From contig CANFHF010000001.1 of the NCBI GenBank assembly GCA_947446635.1, positions 141,926 through 205,925 on the forward strand: a stretch of DNA of 64,000 nucleotides, written 5' to 3'. Source of the DNA: Flavobacteriaceae bacterium. Lineage in GTDB: Bacteria > Bacteroidota > Bacteroidia > Flavobacteriales > Flavobacteriaceae. Shown here piece after piece: positions 41,518-50,559 of this stretch (within the stretch, counting starts at the first letter, position 1; every line of letters begins with the position of its first letter). Under the pieces are notes generated by a model that was not told the DNA's origin, did no database searches, and saw only the letters and a list, made by a program, of their open reading frames with translations. Made by a program: the position numbers and the translations under genes.

Positions 41518-41544
41518 GTCATTGCGAGTTTGCTAAGCAGTCTG
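41518..41544 (+). repeat. Possible degenerate dispersed repeat
   Basis: GTCATTGCGAGTTTGCTAAG and the bases after it resemble a GTCATTGCGAGGAACGAAGCA-type dispersed sequence that I recall from intergenic regions of Bacteroidetes. It sits between truA and the ABC exporter gene. The identification is from memory only. Confidence 0.4.
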
Positions 41545-41547
41545 TTG

Positions 41548-42309
41548 CTATATGTAATCATAATCAATTTTTGTCAAATACAAGCCGTGTGCCGGAACCG
41601 AAAAACCAGCTTTATCTCGGTTTTTACTTTTAATAATTTCATTAAAATCCTCCAAAGTGATTTTACATAACCCAACATTTACAAGTGTTCCAACGATAGC
41701 GCGAACCATATTTCGCAAAAAACGATTAGCTGAAATGGTAAAAATAAGTTTATCATTTTCTTGTTTCCAATGTGCTTCAAAAATGGTACAATCGAAAGTG
41801 CTTACATCTGTATTTACTTTCGAAAAACATTGAAAATCAGTATGGTTAAAGAGTAGTTTCGATGCTTCATTCATCAAATGTAAATCTAACTCATGATGAA
41901 AATACCAACTTCCATCTTGCGAAAAAACATCCTTGAAGGTGTTTACATGATATTCGTATGTTCTTTTCTTAGCATCAAAGCGGGCATGTGCCTCATCTGA
42001 AACAGGTATTATGTTATAAATAACAATATCTTTAGGAAGATAGGAGTTGAGTTTGTGTACTAAACTGAAAACAGAAATTGGGGTTTCAAAATCAAAATGA
42101 GCATACATTTCCTTGGCATGAACTCCAGTATCGGTGCGTCCCGATCCCATGCAATTAATTTGCTTCGCCTGTTCGCTATCGCTCGAGCTAGAATTCAAAA
42201 CTACTGACAATGCTTTGTTTAGGGTTTCCTGAACAGACGAAGCGTTGGGCTGGTATTGCCATCCATGATAATTCGTTCCGTTATAGGCTAGTTTTATAAA
42301 GTACCTCAA
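41548..42309 (-). CDS. truA: tRNA pseudouridine synthase A
   Basis: TruA makes pseudouridine at positions 38-40 of the anticodon stem-loop. The 253-residue protein starts MRYFIKLAYNGTNYHGWQ, the usual family opening, and the codon for that Met is TTG; no ATG is available upstream in frame. The catalytic Asp is in CMGSGRTDTGVHA. The later motifs RTYEYHV, FRNMVRAIVGTLVNVG (preceded by RFL) and AGFSVPAHGLYL are present. The gene is bracketed by two sequences that resemble dispersed repeats. Confidence 0.95.
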   Translation of the reverse strand: MRYFIKLAYNGTNYHGWQYQPNASSVQETLNKALSVVLNSSSSDSEQAKQINCMGSGRTDTGVHAKEMYAHFDFETPISVFSLVHKLNSYLPKDIVIYNIIPVSDEAHARFDAKKRTYEYHVNTFKDVFSQDGSWYFHHELDLHLMNEASKLLFNHTDFQCFSKVNTDVSTFDCTIFEAHWKQENDKLIFTISANRFLRNMVRAIVGTLVNVGLCKITLEDFNEIIKSKNRDKAGFSVPAHGLYLTKIDYDYI

Positions 42310-42328
42310 GTGATTTCTTTTGAATCAA

Positions 42329-42336
42329 CAAAGATA
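42329..42336 (-). promoter_or_regulatory. Probable truA promoter, -7 element
   Basis: TATCTTTG on the minus strand matches TAnnTTTG, 19 bases upstream of the TTG start codon. Confidence 0.5.
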
Positions 42337-42351
42337 CTTATTAATTTTTTT

Positions 42352-42376
42352 GCCACGAAGACGCAAAGGAGCAAAG
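42352..42376 (+). repeat. Possible dispersed repeat (GCCACGAAG type)
   Basis: GCCACGAAGACGCAAAGGAG and its continuation resemble the GCCACGAAG-GCACAAAG-type repeats that I recall as common in intergenic DNA of Bacteroidetes and relatives. It contains internal short direct repeats (CAAAG/CGAAG). Only one clear copy is in this window. Confidence 0.45.
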
Positions 42377-42463
42377 TTTTTTAAATTTCCATTTGATTTT
42401 TTATTTGGAATTTGAATGTTTATTTTTACTCCAAAATTATAGCCTAGCAATGACATTATAAAT

Positions 42464-42958
42464 ATGAAAAAAATCCTATTGCTTTCCGATACGCACAGTC
42501 ATATAGACGACACAATTTTAAAATATGTATCGCAGGCTGATGAAGTCTGGCATGCTGGTGATATAGGAAATTTAGTGGTGACGGATGCCGTGAAAAAAAT
42601 CAAGCCATTACGTTGTGTGTATGGTAATATTGATGATGATAAAGCGCGTATGGAATTTCCATTACACAATAGATTTATGTGCGAAGGCGTAGATGTTTGG
42701 ATTACCCATATTGGCGGTTATCCGGGAAGATACAACCCTTCTATAAAAGCCAAATTAGCTACTAATCCACCAAAACTATTTATTTGTGGTCATTCACATA
42801 TTCTAAAAGTAATTTTCGACAAGAAAAACAACCTTTTACACCTGAATCCAGGTGCAGCCGGAAAAAGTGGTTTTCATCAGGTTAGAACTATGTTGCGTTT
42901 TGTGATTGATGGGGATAAAATAAAAGATTTGGAAATTATCGAAATTGGAAAGAAATAA
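42464..42958 (+). CDS. YfcE/MJ0936-type metallophosphoesterase
   Basis: The 164-residue protein is a small cytoplasmic calcineurin-like phosphoesterase. The metal-binding motifs occur in order: LLSDTHSHID, WHAGDIGN, YGNIDDD, WITHIGG and CGHSHILKV. The length and motif spacing match the MJ0936/YfcE group of phosphodiesterases, whose natural substrate is often uncertain. It faces the convergent DUF4293 gene. The YfcE name is a family label only and does not specify the substrate. Confidence 0.9.
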   Translation: MKKILLLSDTHSHIDDTILKYVSQADEVWHAGDIGNLVVTDAVKKIKPLRCVYGNIDDDKARMEFPLHNRFMCEGVDVWITHIGGYPGRYNPSIKAKLATNPPKLFICGHSHILKVIFDKKNNLLHLNPGAAGKSGFHQVRTMLRFVIDGDKIKDLEIIEIGKK

Positions 42959-42986
42959 AAAAACCCAAATTTTTACATTCGGGTTT
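42957..42986 (-). terminator. Intrinsic terminator after the DUF4293 gene
   Basis: The stem AAACCCGAAT/ATTTGGGTTT (one G-U pair on the minus strand) is followed by a T run. On the plus strand the same stem has an A-C mismatch, so it serves the minus-strand gene better. Confidence 0.75.
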
Positions 42987-43016
42987 CCTTCGCACTAATA
43001 AACTAAGATTATAGGA

Positions 43017-43430
43017 TTATCTCAATCGATCCACAGATTTTACAAGATCTTCGTCCTTTTTGATGGCCTTATTAGCTAAGACTAATAATACGATAGCAAC
43101 AATAGGTAGAAACATCCCAATACCTTTCTCCGAAACAGCAGCTGTTCCTCCAGATAAATTTAGCGAACAATATACAAACAAGCCTAATAAAATTAAATTT
43201 AAAATTATATTCAATCTGTCAATAACAAATTGATTTTGTCTTTTTTTATACGAAACAATACTCAACAACGAAAGTGTTGTGCTTAATCCTAATACTACAA
43301 CATAAATCTGATTTTGCATAAAAAAGTAAACTTTTCCATCTGTCATTGTCCATAACGGAATAAAGAATGGTAAAATACCATTCACCACAAAGGCAAGAAG
43401 TAAATATAGAGTTTGAATTCTTTGGATCAT
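43017..43430 (-). CDS. DUF4293 family membrane protein
   Basis: The 137-residue protein opens with MIQRIQTLYLLLAFVVNGILPFF, the recognisable start of DUF4293. It has four membrane helices (about residues 7-25, 41-60, 73-91 and 101-120) and a short charged C-terminus. No catalytic residues or known role are apparent. It lies divergently next to rho, an association that I believe recurs in flavobacteria but could not check here. Confidence 0.85.
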   Translation of the reverse strand: MIQRIQTLYLLLAFVVNGILPFFIPLWTMTDGKVYFFMQNQIYVVVLGLSTTLSLLSIVSYKKRQNQFVIDRLNIILNLILLGLFVYCSLNLSGGTAAVSEKGIGMFLPIVAIVLLVLANKAIKKDEDLVKSVDRLR

Positions 43431-43613
43431 TTTTAAAATTTGTTTTACAAAAATATATTTTCTTTTTAATAAATACTATTGTATCATTAAAATTTATTCG
43501 TATTATTGCATAACAAATCCGTAAGTACTTCATTCTTCGGTCAATTCAAAATCAAAAAAATACCCTACACAATTTTACTGAATTCCCATTTTAATTAAAC
43601 TCATAGAACATTT

Positions 43614-45374
43614 ATGTTTGAAATTTCTGTATTAAAAGAAATGAAGCTTTCTGAGCTTCAAGAAATTGCTAAATCAGCTAAAACCATAAAATTTAACGGT
43701 GTGAAAAAAGAGGATCTAATCGGTCAAATCTTAGAACACCAATCAGTAAGTGCGTCTTCAATATTAAATAGTAAAACCATTGAAGACGATAAGCCTAAAA
43801 GGGCTCGAATTGTTGCTGATAAAAAAACTATTATTAAAAAAACTTCAAATACTTCCCTTTTCGAAAACGAAGAAACCCTAGCAGAAATAAATCCTCCTAT
43901 TATGGAAAATGAGATGACCGAGGTGGCAATTCCTGAAAATAGTACTGATAAAAAAGTCGGAAAGATTATTAAATTCAACAAATCAGCCTACGAAAAGAAA
44001 GTGGCTTTGCAAAAAGAAAAAGAGGAAGCAAAAGGATTAGCTGAAGAAAATGAACCTGCAAAAGAGAATGAAATAGTTTCAGAAGGTACAAAAGCAGAAA
44101 ACGGAGAAGTTATCGCTCCTATTAAGAAGGTAAATCCACACGAGCGAAAGCGAACTGACGAAGTAAATCAACTCAATAAACAAAATACAAATCAAAATGG
44201 AAATTTAAATCCTAATTTTAAAGCTAAAAAAAGCAATTTTAGGGATTCCGATTTTGAATTTGACGGGATAATAGAAAGTGAAGGCGTTCTGGAAATGATG
44301 CCTGATGGCTATGGTTTTCTTCGTTCCTCAGATTATAATTATTTGGCTTCGCCAGATGATATTTATTTATCAACTTCTCAAATTAGATTGTTTGGACTTA
44401 AAACTGGAGATACTGTAAAAGGGGTGGTTCGTCCTCCAAAAGAAGGCGAGAAATTCTTTCCTTTAGTTCGTGTTTTAAAAATAAATGGCCATGATCCGCA
44501 AGTGGTTCGAGATCGCGTTTCTTTCGAACACTTAACACCAGTTTTTCCATCCGAAAAATTTAAATTAGCCGAAAGACAAAGTACTATTTCTACCCGAATT
44601 ATTGATTTGTTTTCTCCAATAGGAAAAGGCCAGCGCGGTATGATTGTGGCACAACCCAAAACAGGTAAGACCATGTTGTTGAAAGACATTGCAAATGCTA
44701 TTGCCGCTAACCATCCCGAGGTTTATTTGATTGTTTTATTGATAGATGAGCGACCAGAAGAAGTTACTGATATGCAACGAAGCGTTCGAGGTGAAGTGAT
44801 TGCTTCAACTTTTGACAGAGAGCCACAAGAACACGTTAAAATTGCTAATATCGTTCTCGAAAAAGCAAAACGTTTGGTGGAATGTGGTCACGATGTAGTA
44901 ATTCTATTGGATTCCATTACCCGTTTGGCAAGAGCTTATAACACGGTACAACCTGCATCTGGTAAGGTATTGAGTGGTGGTGTTGATGCCAATGCGCTGC
45001 AAAAACCAAAACGCTTTTTTGGAGCGGCCAGAAATGTTGAGAATGGAGGTTCATTGAGTATAATTGCAACTGCCTTGACAGAAACGGGTTCAAAAATGGA
45101 CGAAGTTATTTTTGAGGAATTCAAAGGAACAGGAAATATGGAATTACAACTGGATCGTAAAATTGCTAACAAACGAATTTTCCCAGCAATTGATTTAACC
45201 TCTTCAAGTACTAGACGTGATGATCTGTTGCTTGATCCAAAAACATTGCAAAGAATGTGGATTATGAGAAAATATCTTTCGGATATGAATCCGGTCGAAG
45301 CAATGGATTTCATTAATGATCGTTTCAAGAAAACCAAAAATAATGAGGAGTTTTTAATTTCTATGAATGATTAA
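43614..45374 (+). CDS. rho: Transcription termination factor Rho (long N-terminal form)
   Basis: Rho is the hexameric RNA-dependent ATPase that releases RNA polymerase. The protein is 586 residues against about 420 in E. coli. An N-terminal Rho-N/SAP-like unit ([18 protein letters not shown], residues about 10-45) is followed by about 170 residues of low-complexity, Lys/Glu/Asn-rich insert. The RNA-binding OB fold ([23 protein letters not shown] parts), Walker [16 protein letters not shown], Walker B region [16 protein letters not shown] and [15 protein letters not shown] complete it. The insert is probably disordered and may bind RNA or partners. It ends at a perfect bidirectional terminator. 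Confidence 0.97.
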   Translation: MFEISVLKEMKLSELQEIAKSAKTIKFNGVKKEDLIGQILEHQSVSASSILNSKTIEDDKPKRARIVADKKTIIKKTSNTSLFENEETLAEINPPIMENEMTEVAIPENSTDKKVGKIIKFNKSAYEKKVALQKEKEEAKGLAEENEPAKENEIVSEGTKAENGEVIAPIKKVNPHERKRTDEVNQLNKQNTNQNGNLNPNFKAKKSNFRDSDFEFDGIIESEGVLEMMPDGYGFLRSSDYNYLASPDDIYLSTSQIRLFGLKTGDTVKGVVRPPKEGEKFFPLVRVLKINGHDPQVVRDRVSFEHLTPVFPSEKFKLAERQSTISTRIIDLFSPIGKGQRGMIVAQPKTGKTMLLKDIANAIAANHPEVYLIVLLIDERPEEVTDMQRSVRGEVIASTFDREPQEHVKIANIVLEKAKRLVECGHDVVILLDSITRLARAYNTVQPASGKVLSGGVDANALQKPKRFFGAARNVENGGSLSIIATALTETGSKMDEVIFEEFKGTGNMELQLDRKIANKRIFPAIDLTSSSTRRDDLLLDPKTLQRMWIMRKYLSDMNPVEAMDFINDRFKKTKNNEEFLISMND

Positions 45375-45391
45375 ATTTTAAGATTTTAAAC

Positions 45392-45421
45392 AAAAAAAGT
45401 CCCGTAATTGGGACTTTTTTT
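45392..45421. terminator. Bidirectional terminator between rho and the RsmB-like gene
   Basis: A 12-bp stem (AAAAAAAGTCCC/GGGACTTTTTTT) with a 6-base loop lies between convergent genes and can serve both. Confidence 0.9.
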
Positions 45422-45435
45422 GTTATATATAAATT

Positions 45436-46662
45436 TTATTTTACAACTTCTTCTTTACGTTCTAATAACGCCATATAAAATCCATCAAAACCAGACTCGT
45501 GAGCCAATATTTTCTGATCTTTTATAAAATCAAATTGTTTACCAATTTCGGTAGTTAAGAATTTTTTGACTTGTTCTTGATTTTCCGAAGGCAAAATAGA
45601 GCAAGTAGCATAAACTAACTTTCCACCTGGTTTTACAATTTTAGAATAATTTTCTAAAACTTCAGCTTGTACTTTACGAATATTATCGATAAATTCAGGT
45701 TGTAACTTCCATTTGGCATCGGGATTTCGTTTTAAAACCCCCAAGCCACTACAAGGAGCGTCAATCAGAACTCTGTCGGCTTTTTCATGTAGTTTTTTGA
45801 TGATTTTGGTAGAATCGATAATGCGATATTCAATATTAAACGCACCATCCCTTTTAGCTCTTATTTTTAATTGTTTTAGTTTACTTTCATATAAATCCAT
45901 TGCTATTAATTGCCCTTTATTTTCCATCAAAGCCGCAATATGCAAAGTCTTGCCTCCTGCTCCAGCACAAGCATCAACTACTCTCATTCCAGGTTTCACA
46001 TCAAGAAAATGTGCAACGAGTTGTGAATTGGCATCTTGAACTTCGAAAAATCCTTGTTTAAAAGCGTCTGTCAAGAACACGTTGGCTCTTTCTTTTAGAA
46101 CTAAAGCGTCAGGTTGCTCTTTTAAAAATTCGGTTTCAATGTTCAAGTCCATCAAGATAGCTCTAAGATTCTCTTTGGTCGATTTTAAGGTATTTACTCT
46201 AAGGATTACTTTTGCTGGTTGGTTTTGGGATGCAATTTCTTTAGCCCAAATTTTTTCACCTAATTCTTTTACTCCTAATTCGTCCATCCAATCTGGAATA
46301 GATTCTTTTAAAGCTCTGATTTTTGAAAGTTCGTCAAAACGCCCTTTTATTTTTCTTTCTGGAGTCCCTTCTAGCTGACGCCAATCGGGAATAGGGTATC
46401 CTCTTAAGACCGCCCAGACCGAGAACATTCTCCAAAGATTATCCCTGTCAAAGGGTTCTTTTACTTCCGCAATTTCGGCATATAGTCTTTTCCAACGCAC
46501 CACTTCATAGATGGTTTCGGCAACAAATTTTCTATCTGAGCTTCCCCAACGTTTGTCTTTTTTTAGGGATCGTGCCACTACTTTATCGGCATACTCGCCT
46601 TCGTTAAAGATGGCATTTAAGGCGTCAATGGTGGTATATACTAAATTTCTGTGTAATCTCAT
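45436..46662 (-). CDS. RsmB/NOP-type RNA (cytosine-5) methyltransferase
   Basis: The 408-residue protein has an N-terminal helical NusB-like region (about residues 1-130) and a SAM-dependent methyltransferase domain. SAM-binding motif I is VVDACAGAGGKTLHIA. The motif IV stretch is LIDAPCSGLGVLKRNPDAKW and the catalytic motif VI Cys is in YATCSILPSENQEQV. This is the layout of RsmB, which methylates C967 of 16S rRNA. However, Bacteroidetes carry several paralogues, so the exact target base is not fixed by sequence. Confidence 0.88.
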   Translation of the reverse strand: MRLHRNLVYTTIDALNAIFNEGEYADKVVARSLKKDKRWGSSDRKFVAETIYEVVRWKRLYAEIAEVKEPFDRDNLWRMFSVWAVLRGYPIPDWRQLEGTPERKIKGRFDELSKIRALKESIPDWMDELGVKELGEKIWAKEIASQNQPAKVILRVNTLKSTKENLRAILMDLNIETEFLKEQPDALVLKERANVFLTDAFKQGFFEVQDANSQLVAHFLDVKPGMRVVDACAGAGGKTLHIAALMENKGQLIAMDLYESKLKQLKIRAKRDGAFNIEYRIIDSTKIIKKLHEKADRVLIDAPCSGLGVLKRNPDAKWKLQPEFIDNIRKVQAEVLENYSKIVKPGGKLVYATCSILPSENQEQVKKFLTTEIGKQFDFIKDQKILAHESGFDGFYMALLERKEEVVK

Positions 46663-46679
46663 TTTTAATTATTGAGGTG

Positions 46680-46687
46680 CAAAGGTA
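46680..46687 (-). promoter_or_regulatory. Probable promoter of the RsmB-like gene, -7 element
   Basis: TACCTTTG on the minus strand matches TAnnTTTG, 17 bases upstream of the ATG. Confidence 0.5.
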
Positions 46688-46746
46688 CTACTAAAAGATT
46701 TAAATTTAATTTTTAAAATATTGGATGTTATTGTTCAATAATCCAC

Positions 46747-46784
46747 AAAAAAAATACACTGCAATTGAAAAACAGTGTATTTTT
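46747..46784 (-). terminator. Intrinsic terminator after kup
   Basis: A 12-bp stem (AAAAATACACTG/CAGTGTATTTTT) with an 11-base loop and a T tract lies about 20 bases beyond the kup stop. Confidence 0.85.
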
Positions 46785-46803
46785 GGTTTGATAAATAGTT
46801 GGG

Positions 46804-48765
46804 TTACTTAATTCTCGTTAGTCCTATATTTTCTGGAGCATGCAGCACCATTGGAAACTTTTCTACTTTTACAGAGCTGCTATCTAAACCAAAAGCACTT
46901 TCCTCCGACAAACTTAATTTTTTAATAAAAAAGTATGAATTCATTATTATTTTTTCATGCCATAACAAATCGCTGTCATGAGAGAGGTATTTTTCAGATA
47001 ATACAAATTTAAAATCACCAATAATATTGTTTTTATTCAATGATTCATACCTACTTGTGATATCGACCTCTCCTTTTTGTACCATATCTTTAATGACTTC
47101 CTTAAACATCAAATTTATTTTTGTAGGCTCCCTAAAACCCAAATTAAAATCGACACGATACAAATCGTCTTTGGTAATTTCAGTTACTTTATATTCAGTT
47201 TTGTAGGGTTCATTTAAAATATTCACATGGACAAACCAATAAATATCAGCTCTTTTGGGTCTTTTTTGTAAAATGGAGTACATCACTTTTTCCTCAATTT
47301 CATCAATCTTACCTGCATTTGTCATGTAAACTAAATGAGTTGCATATTTTGGTATTGATAAATCAGCACTTAGTTCCACTAATACTTTTTTATAATCTTC
47401 AATTTTTACAAATTTAGTATAACTCTTATTTATTTTTTTTGCTAAATACCAAATGGTCATAATTGAAATGAGAACCAAAGCAATAATTAAGGTAACATAA
47501 CCACCATCAGCAAATTTTTTAACATTGGCAATAAGAAAACCAAATTCTATCGTTAAATAAATAGTTATTAAAGGAACCATGAAATACAACTTTACTCTTT
47601 TAAGTATCATGTAAAAATTGAGCAATATGGTAGTCATTATCATACATAATATAATTGCTAAGCCATAGGCATGTTCCATATTACTTGATTTTTCAAAGTG
47701 CAAAACCACCCCAACACATCCAAAAAACAATAACCAATTTATCGAAGGAATATACAATTGTCCTTTTAATTCTGACGGATATTTTATTTTTACTTTTGGC
47801 CAAAAATTCAATCGCATGGCTTCATTTATCAATGTGAATGAACCACTTATGAGAGCTTGCGAGGCAATTACCGCTGCAAGTGTTGCAATTACAATTCCAA
47901 TGGGTTGAAACCAGTCGGCCATAATTAAATAGAATGGATTTCCATTTTCTCCACCTAAATTTTTTAATGTTTTTCCTTCGTGGTGGATCAAATAAGCCGC
48001 TTGTCCAAAGTAGTTTAACAGTAGTGTAATCTTTACAAAAATCCAGCTAATTCTAATGTTTTTTCTCCCACAATGTCCCATGTCTGAATACAAAGCTTCA
48101 GCTCCAGTGGTACATAAAAAAACAAACCCTAAAACATAAAAACCTTCGGGATGAATAGATAATAATTGATAGGCATAATAAGGATTAAGTGCTTTTAGCA
48201 CTTCAGGATGTTGAGTGATTTGTAACAGCCCTAATACCCCAAGCATACCAAACCATATAAGCATCATTGGTGCGAAAAACCGACCTACCAGTTTAGAACC
48301 AAATTGCTGAATGGTAAACAAAATGAATAAGATTCCAATTACTATTGGTACTGTATTTATTTGAGGATAAAAAGTTTGAATTCCTTCAACGGCAGATGAT
48401 ACTGAAATGGGGGGAGTTATAATCCCATCGGCAAGTAGGGCACTTCCTCCAATGATAGCAGGTACGATTAACCATTGAATTTTTGTTTTCTTTACTAAAG
48501 CATATAGAGCAAAAATACCACCCTCACCATGATTGTCGGCACTAAGAGTAATCAAAACATATTTTATTGTCGTCTGTAAGGTAAGTGTCCAGAAAACACA
48601 TGATATTCCTCCTAAAACAATATCAGTATTTATTACATAGTTGCCAATTATGGCTTTCATTACATATAATGGCGAAGTTCCAATATCACCATAAATTATT
48701 CCTAACGAAACTAATAAACCCCCTAATGTCAACTTACTATGTAAGTCCTTGTGCGAACTGCTCAT
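46804..48765 (-). CDS. kup: Kup/KUP-family potassium transporter
   Basis: Kup is an inner-membrane K+ uptake protein, probably driven by proton symport. The 653-residue length is typical. The N-terminal LGGLLVSLGIIYGDIGTSPLYV is the diagnostic family start, ADNHGEGGIFALYAL follows, and GSALLADGIITPPISVSSAVEG is the next conserved block. About twelve membrane helices extend to near residue 440. The remaining 200 residues form a soluble cytoplasmic C-terminal domain. It is monocistronic, with a promoter element before it and a terminator after it. No c-di-AMP riboswitch is apparent upstream. Confidence 0.95.
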   Translation of the reverse strand: MSSSHKDLHSKLTLGGLLVSLGIIYGDIGTSPLYVMKAIIGNYVINTDIVLGGISCVFWTLTLQTTIKYVLITLSADNHGEGGIFALYALVKKTKIQWLIVPAIIGGSALLADGIITPPISVSSAVEGIQTFYPQINTVPIVIGILFILFTIQQFGSKLVGRFFAPMMLIWFGMLGVLGLLQITQHPEVLKALNPYYAYQLLSIHPEGFYVLGFVFLCTTGAEALYSDMGHCGRKNIRISWIFVKITLLLNYFGQAAYLIHHEGKTLKNLGGENGNPFYLIMADWFQPIGIVIATLAAVIASQALISGSFTLINEAMRLNFWPKVKIKYPSELKGQLYIPSINWLLFFGCVGVVLHFEKSSNMEHAYGLAIILCMIMTTILLNFYMILKRVKLYFMVPLITIYLTIEFGFLIANVKKFADGGYVTLIIALVLISIMTIWYLAKKINKSYTKFVKIEDYKKVLVELSADLSIPKYATHLVYMTNAGKIDEIEEKVMYSILQKRPKRADIYWFVHVNILNEPYKTEYKVTEITKDDLYRVDFNLGFREPTKINLMFKEVIKDMVQKGEVDITSRYESLNKNNIIGDFKFVLSEKYLSHDSDLLWHEKIIMNSYFFIKKLSLSEESAFGLDSSSVKVEKFPMVLHAPENIGLTRIK

Positions 48766-48789
48766 GTGTATTTATATAAAAAAACCGAA

Positions 48790-48797
48790 CAAATTTA
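48790..48797 (-). promoter_or_regulatory. Probable kup promoter, -7 element
   Basis: TAAATTTG on the minus strand matches TAnnTTTG, 24 bases upstream of the ATG. Confidence 0.5.
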
Positions 48798-48957
48798 CTC
48801 TTTTTAAATATAGGATTGATTGTAAAATAAAATAAATTATAAAATCAGGCTTAATTTAATCTCTGTTTTTATAGACATAGCTAATTCGCTATTTTTAGTG
48901 CCAAGCAAATTATCACTCCACTTCTAATAAATAAAACTAGCTAATCCAATTTTAAAT

Positions 48958-48997
48958 AAAAAACCAAGAATTAGTAGCTACTATTTCTTGGTTTTTT
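48958..48997 (-). terminator. Intrinsic terminator after the sigma-factor cassette
   Basis: A long hairpin (AAAAAACCAAGAA/TTCTTGGTTTTTT with an inner AGTAGCTACT palindrome) lies 22 bases beyond the last gene of the cassette and ends in a T run on the minus strand. Confidence 0.85.
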
Positions 48998-49019
48998 ATA
49001 ATTAAAAAAAAACAATTAT

Positions 49020-49475
49020 TTATTTTTTAAGAACTTTGTCTCGATATTGTTTCAATAATTTTTTGTTAAAGTTGTCTTCAGCTTTTTTTAATTTTATAAT
49101 TTTTATTGGAGAAATCACCCCTTTTAGACTAGAAATAAATTTCCGGCGGTTTTTAAACAGTTCCTCTTCGTAACTTTCTGATTGAGCAAGTAATGCAATA
49201 GCTTCTTTTTCACTCATTTTAGCAAATGCTTGATCATCCATTTTATCTATTAAAGATTTAGTTTTCTTTGACCTGATCTCATTTTGTTTACTGTCGTAGG
49301 CATTGTAAAGTGGCCAGAAGACAGCTGCTTCATCTGAAGTTAGAGACAATTCAGTTGTTAAAAAGCCAACTTTTAAAGTTCTTATCTGCTCTCTTTTTTC
49401 TTTATCTTGAGGCTGTGAAAATAAATGAATGGAAAATAAAAATAGTATAATTGGTAGTATTTTTTTCGTTTTCAT
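49020..49475 (-). CDS. Small exported protein, putative sensor for the adjacent ECF sigma factor
   Basis: The 151-residue protein starts with a signal peptide (KILPIILFLFSIHLFSQ). The mature part is almost wholly helical and charged, with LTSDEAAVFWPLYNAYDSKQNEI and then long Lys/Glu-rich helices, recalling Spy/CpxP-like periplasmic proteins. In flavobacterial annotations such proteins are often called sensors of ECF-type sigma factors, a name from context and not from experiment that I know of. It is the last gene of a three-gene run (sigma factor, anti-sigma-like protein, this protein) and starts 6 bases after its neighbour. Confidence 0.7.
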   Translation of the reverse strand: MKTKKILPIILFLFSIHLFSQPQDKEKREQIRTLKVGFLTTELSLTSDEAAVFWPLYNAYDSKQNEIRSKKTKSLIDKMDDQAFAKMSEKEAIALLAQSESYEEELFKNRRKFISSLKGVISPIKIIKLKKAEDNFNKKLLKQYRDKVLKK

Positions 49476-49481
49476 AGTGTC

Positions 49482-49895
49482 CTAATTTGTGATGTATTGT
49501 TCTAAATTCGGGTTAGTTAAAAGTTCGTTCTCTATCGATTTTTCTTCAAGACCCATGTCAACATTCATTTTTTGAATATCTTCTTCGTCAAGAAGACTCG
49601 CTATATCTGTATCGGAAATATCCGATTTATTAGCAATGTAGTTTTCGAGTATTACTTCGTCATTTTCTGTAAAATTACTATTGAAATCATTATAAATAGG
49701 AATAATTAACCCCAATACTATAACTGCCGCAGCCGCATAGATCCAACTAATTCTAGTTGAGAAAAGCGAAATTACTTTCGTATCTTCTTTGGTTATTTTT
49801 TGCATGATGTTTTCCGTTAAATGATCAAAATAATTTTCCGGGATTATAAACCCAGACTTTATTTTTGGTTCATTCTCTATTTTAAATGTTTTCAT
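49482..49895 (-). CDS. Putative anti-sigma factor, single-pass membrane protein
   Basis: The 137-residue protein (from the chosen ATG, MKTFKIENEPKIKSGF) has a cytoplasmic N-terminal part with PENYFDHLTENIMQKI, one membrane helix (ISWIYAAAAVIVLGLIIPIY, residues about 58-77) and an acidic periplasmic tail. This layout and the position straight after an ECF sigma gene suggest an anti-sigma factor. No zinc-binding HxxxCxxC motif is present, so it is not a ZAS-type protein. The ORF-track start six codons earlier is a TTG and is less likely. Confidence 0.65.
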   Translation of the reverse strand: MKTFKIENEPKIKSGFIIPENYFDHLTENIMQKITKEDTKVISLFSTRISWIYAAAAVIVLGLIIPIYNDFNSNFTENDEVILENYIANKSDISDTDIASLLDEEDIQKMNVDMGLEEKSIENELLTNPNLEQYITN

Positions 49896-49928
49896 AATTT
49901 TTATTAGACTCAATTATAAGTAAAGGGT

Positions 49929-50471
49929 TTAATTTATTGTCACAAAGGCTTCTATTTTTTTTACAGCATGATAATAGGAGGCTTTCAGACCACCCACGGA
50001 TGTTCCTAATATTTCCGATATTTCTTCATACTTTAACTCTTCAAAATACTTCATTTTAAAGACTAGCTGTTGTTTTTTAGGCAACGATGCAATTGCTCTT
50101 TGTAATTTAAATTGAATTTCATCACCATCAAAATAAATATCTGCTTTTAGATTATCAATAGTCTTTTTTTGTAATGTTTCTGAGGAAATTCCATTGATTT
50201 TACCTTTTATATTTAAAAATGTTAAAGCTTCATTGGTAGCTATTCGATACATCCATGAAAAAAGTTTGCTTTCTCCTTTAAATTTATTTAAATATTTAAA
50301 CACTTTTACAAAAGTATTTTGCAATACATCGTCTGTGTCATCGTGATTCAAGACAATAGTGCGGATGTGGTTGTAAAGGGGTTTTTGGTATTCCTTCAAG
50401 AGTTTCTTAAACGCTTGGTTTTGCGTCTTGGGGTTTAATAATTCCTTGATGAATTCCTTTTCTTGTAGCAA
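49929..50471 (-). CDS. ECF-type RNA polymerase sigma factor
   Basis: The 180-residue protein has the two domains of extracytoplasmic-function sigma factors. Region 2 contains DDVLQNTFVKVFKYLNKFKGESKLFSWMYRIATNEA, and region 4 contains LPKKQQLVFKMKYFEELKYEEISEILGTSVGGLKASYYHAVKKI as its helix-turn-helix. It would direct RNA polymerase to a small stress or envelope regulon. The apparent start is TTG, preceded by an AAGG sequence, with no ATG nearby in frame. The two following genes look like its membrane anti-sigma factor and an exported sensor-type partner. Confidence 0.9.
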   Translation of the reverse strand: MLQEKEFIKELLNPKTQNQAFKKLLKEYQKPLYNHIRTIVLNHDDTDDVLQNTFVKVFKYLNKFKGESKLFSWMYRIATNEALTFLNIKGKINGISSETLQKKTIDNLKADIYFDGDEIQFKLQRAIASLPKKQQLVFKMKYFEELKYEEISEILGTSVGGLKASYYHAVKKIEAFVTIN

Positions 50472-50559
50472 AACCTTATTTATTTGTGAACTTGGAATGA
50501 AAATCAGTAAAAAAGTTTAATCTCGAACAAAACAGTTTAATTCATCGCAACTTTTTTTA

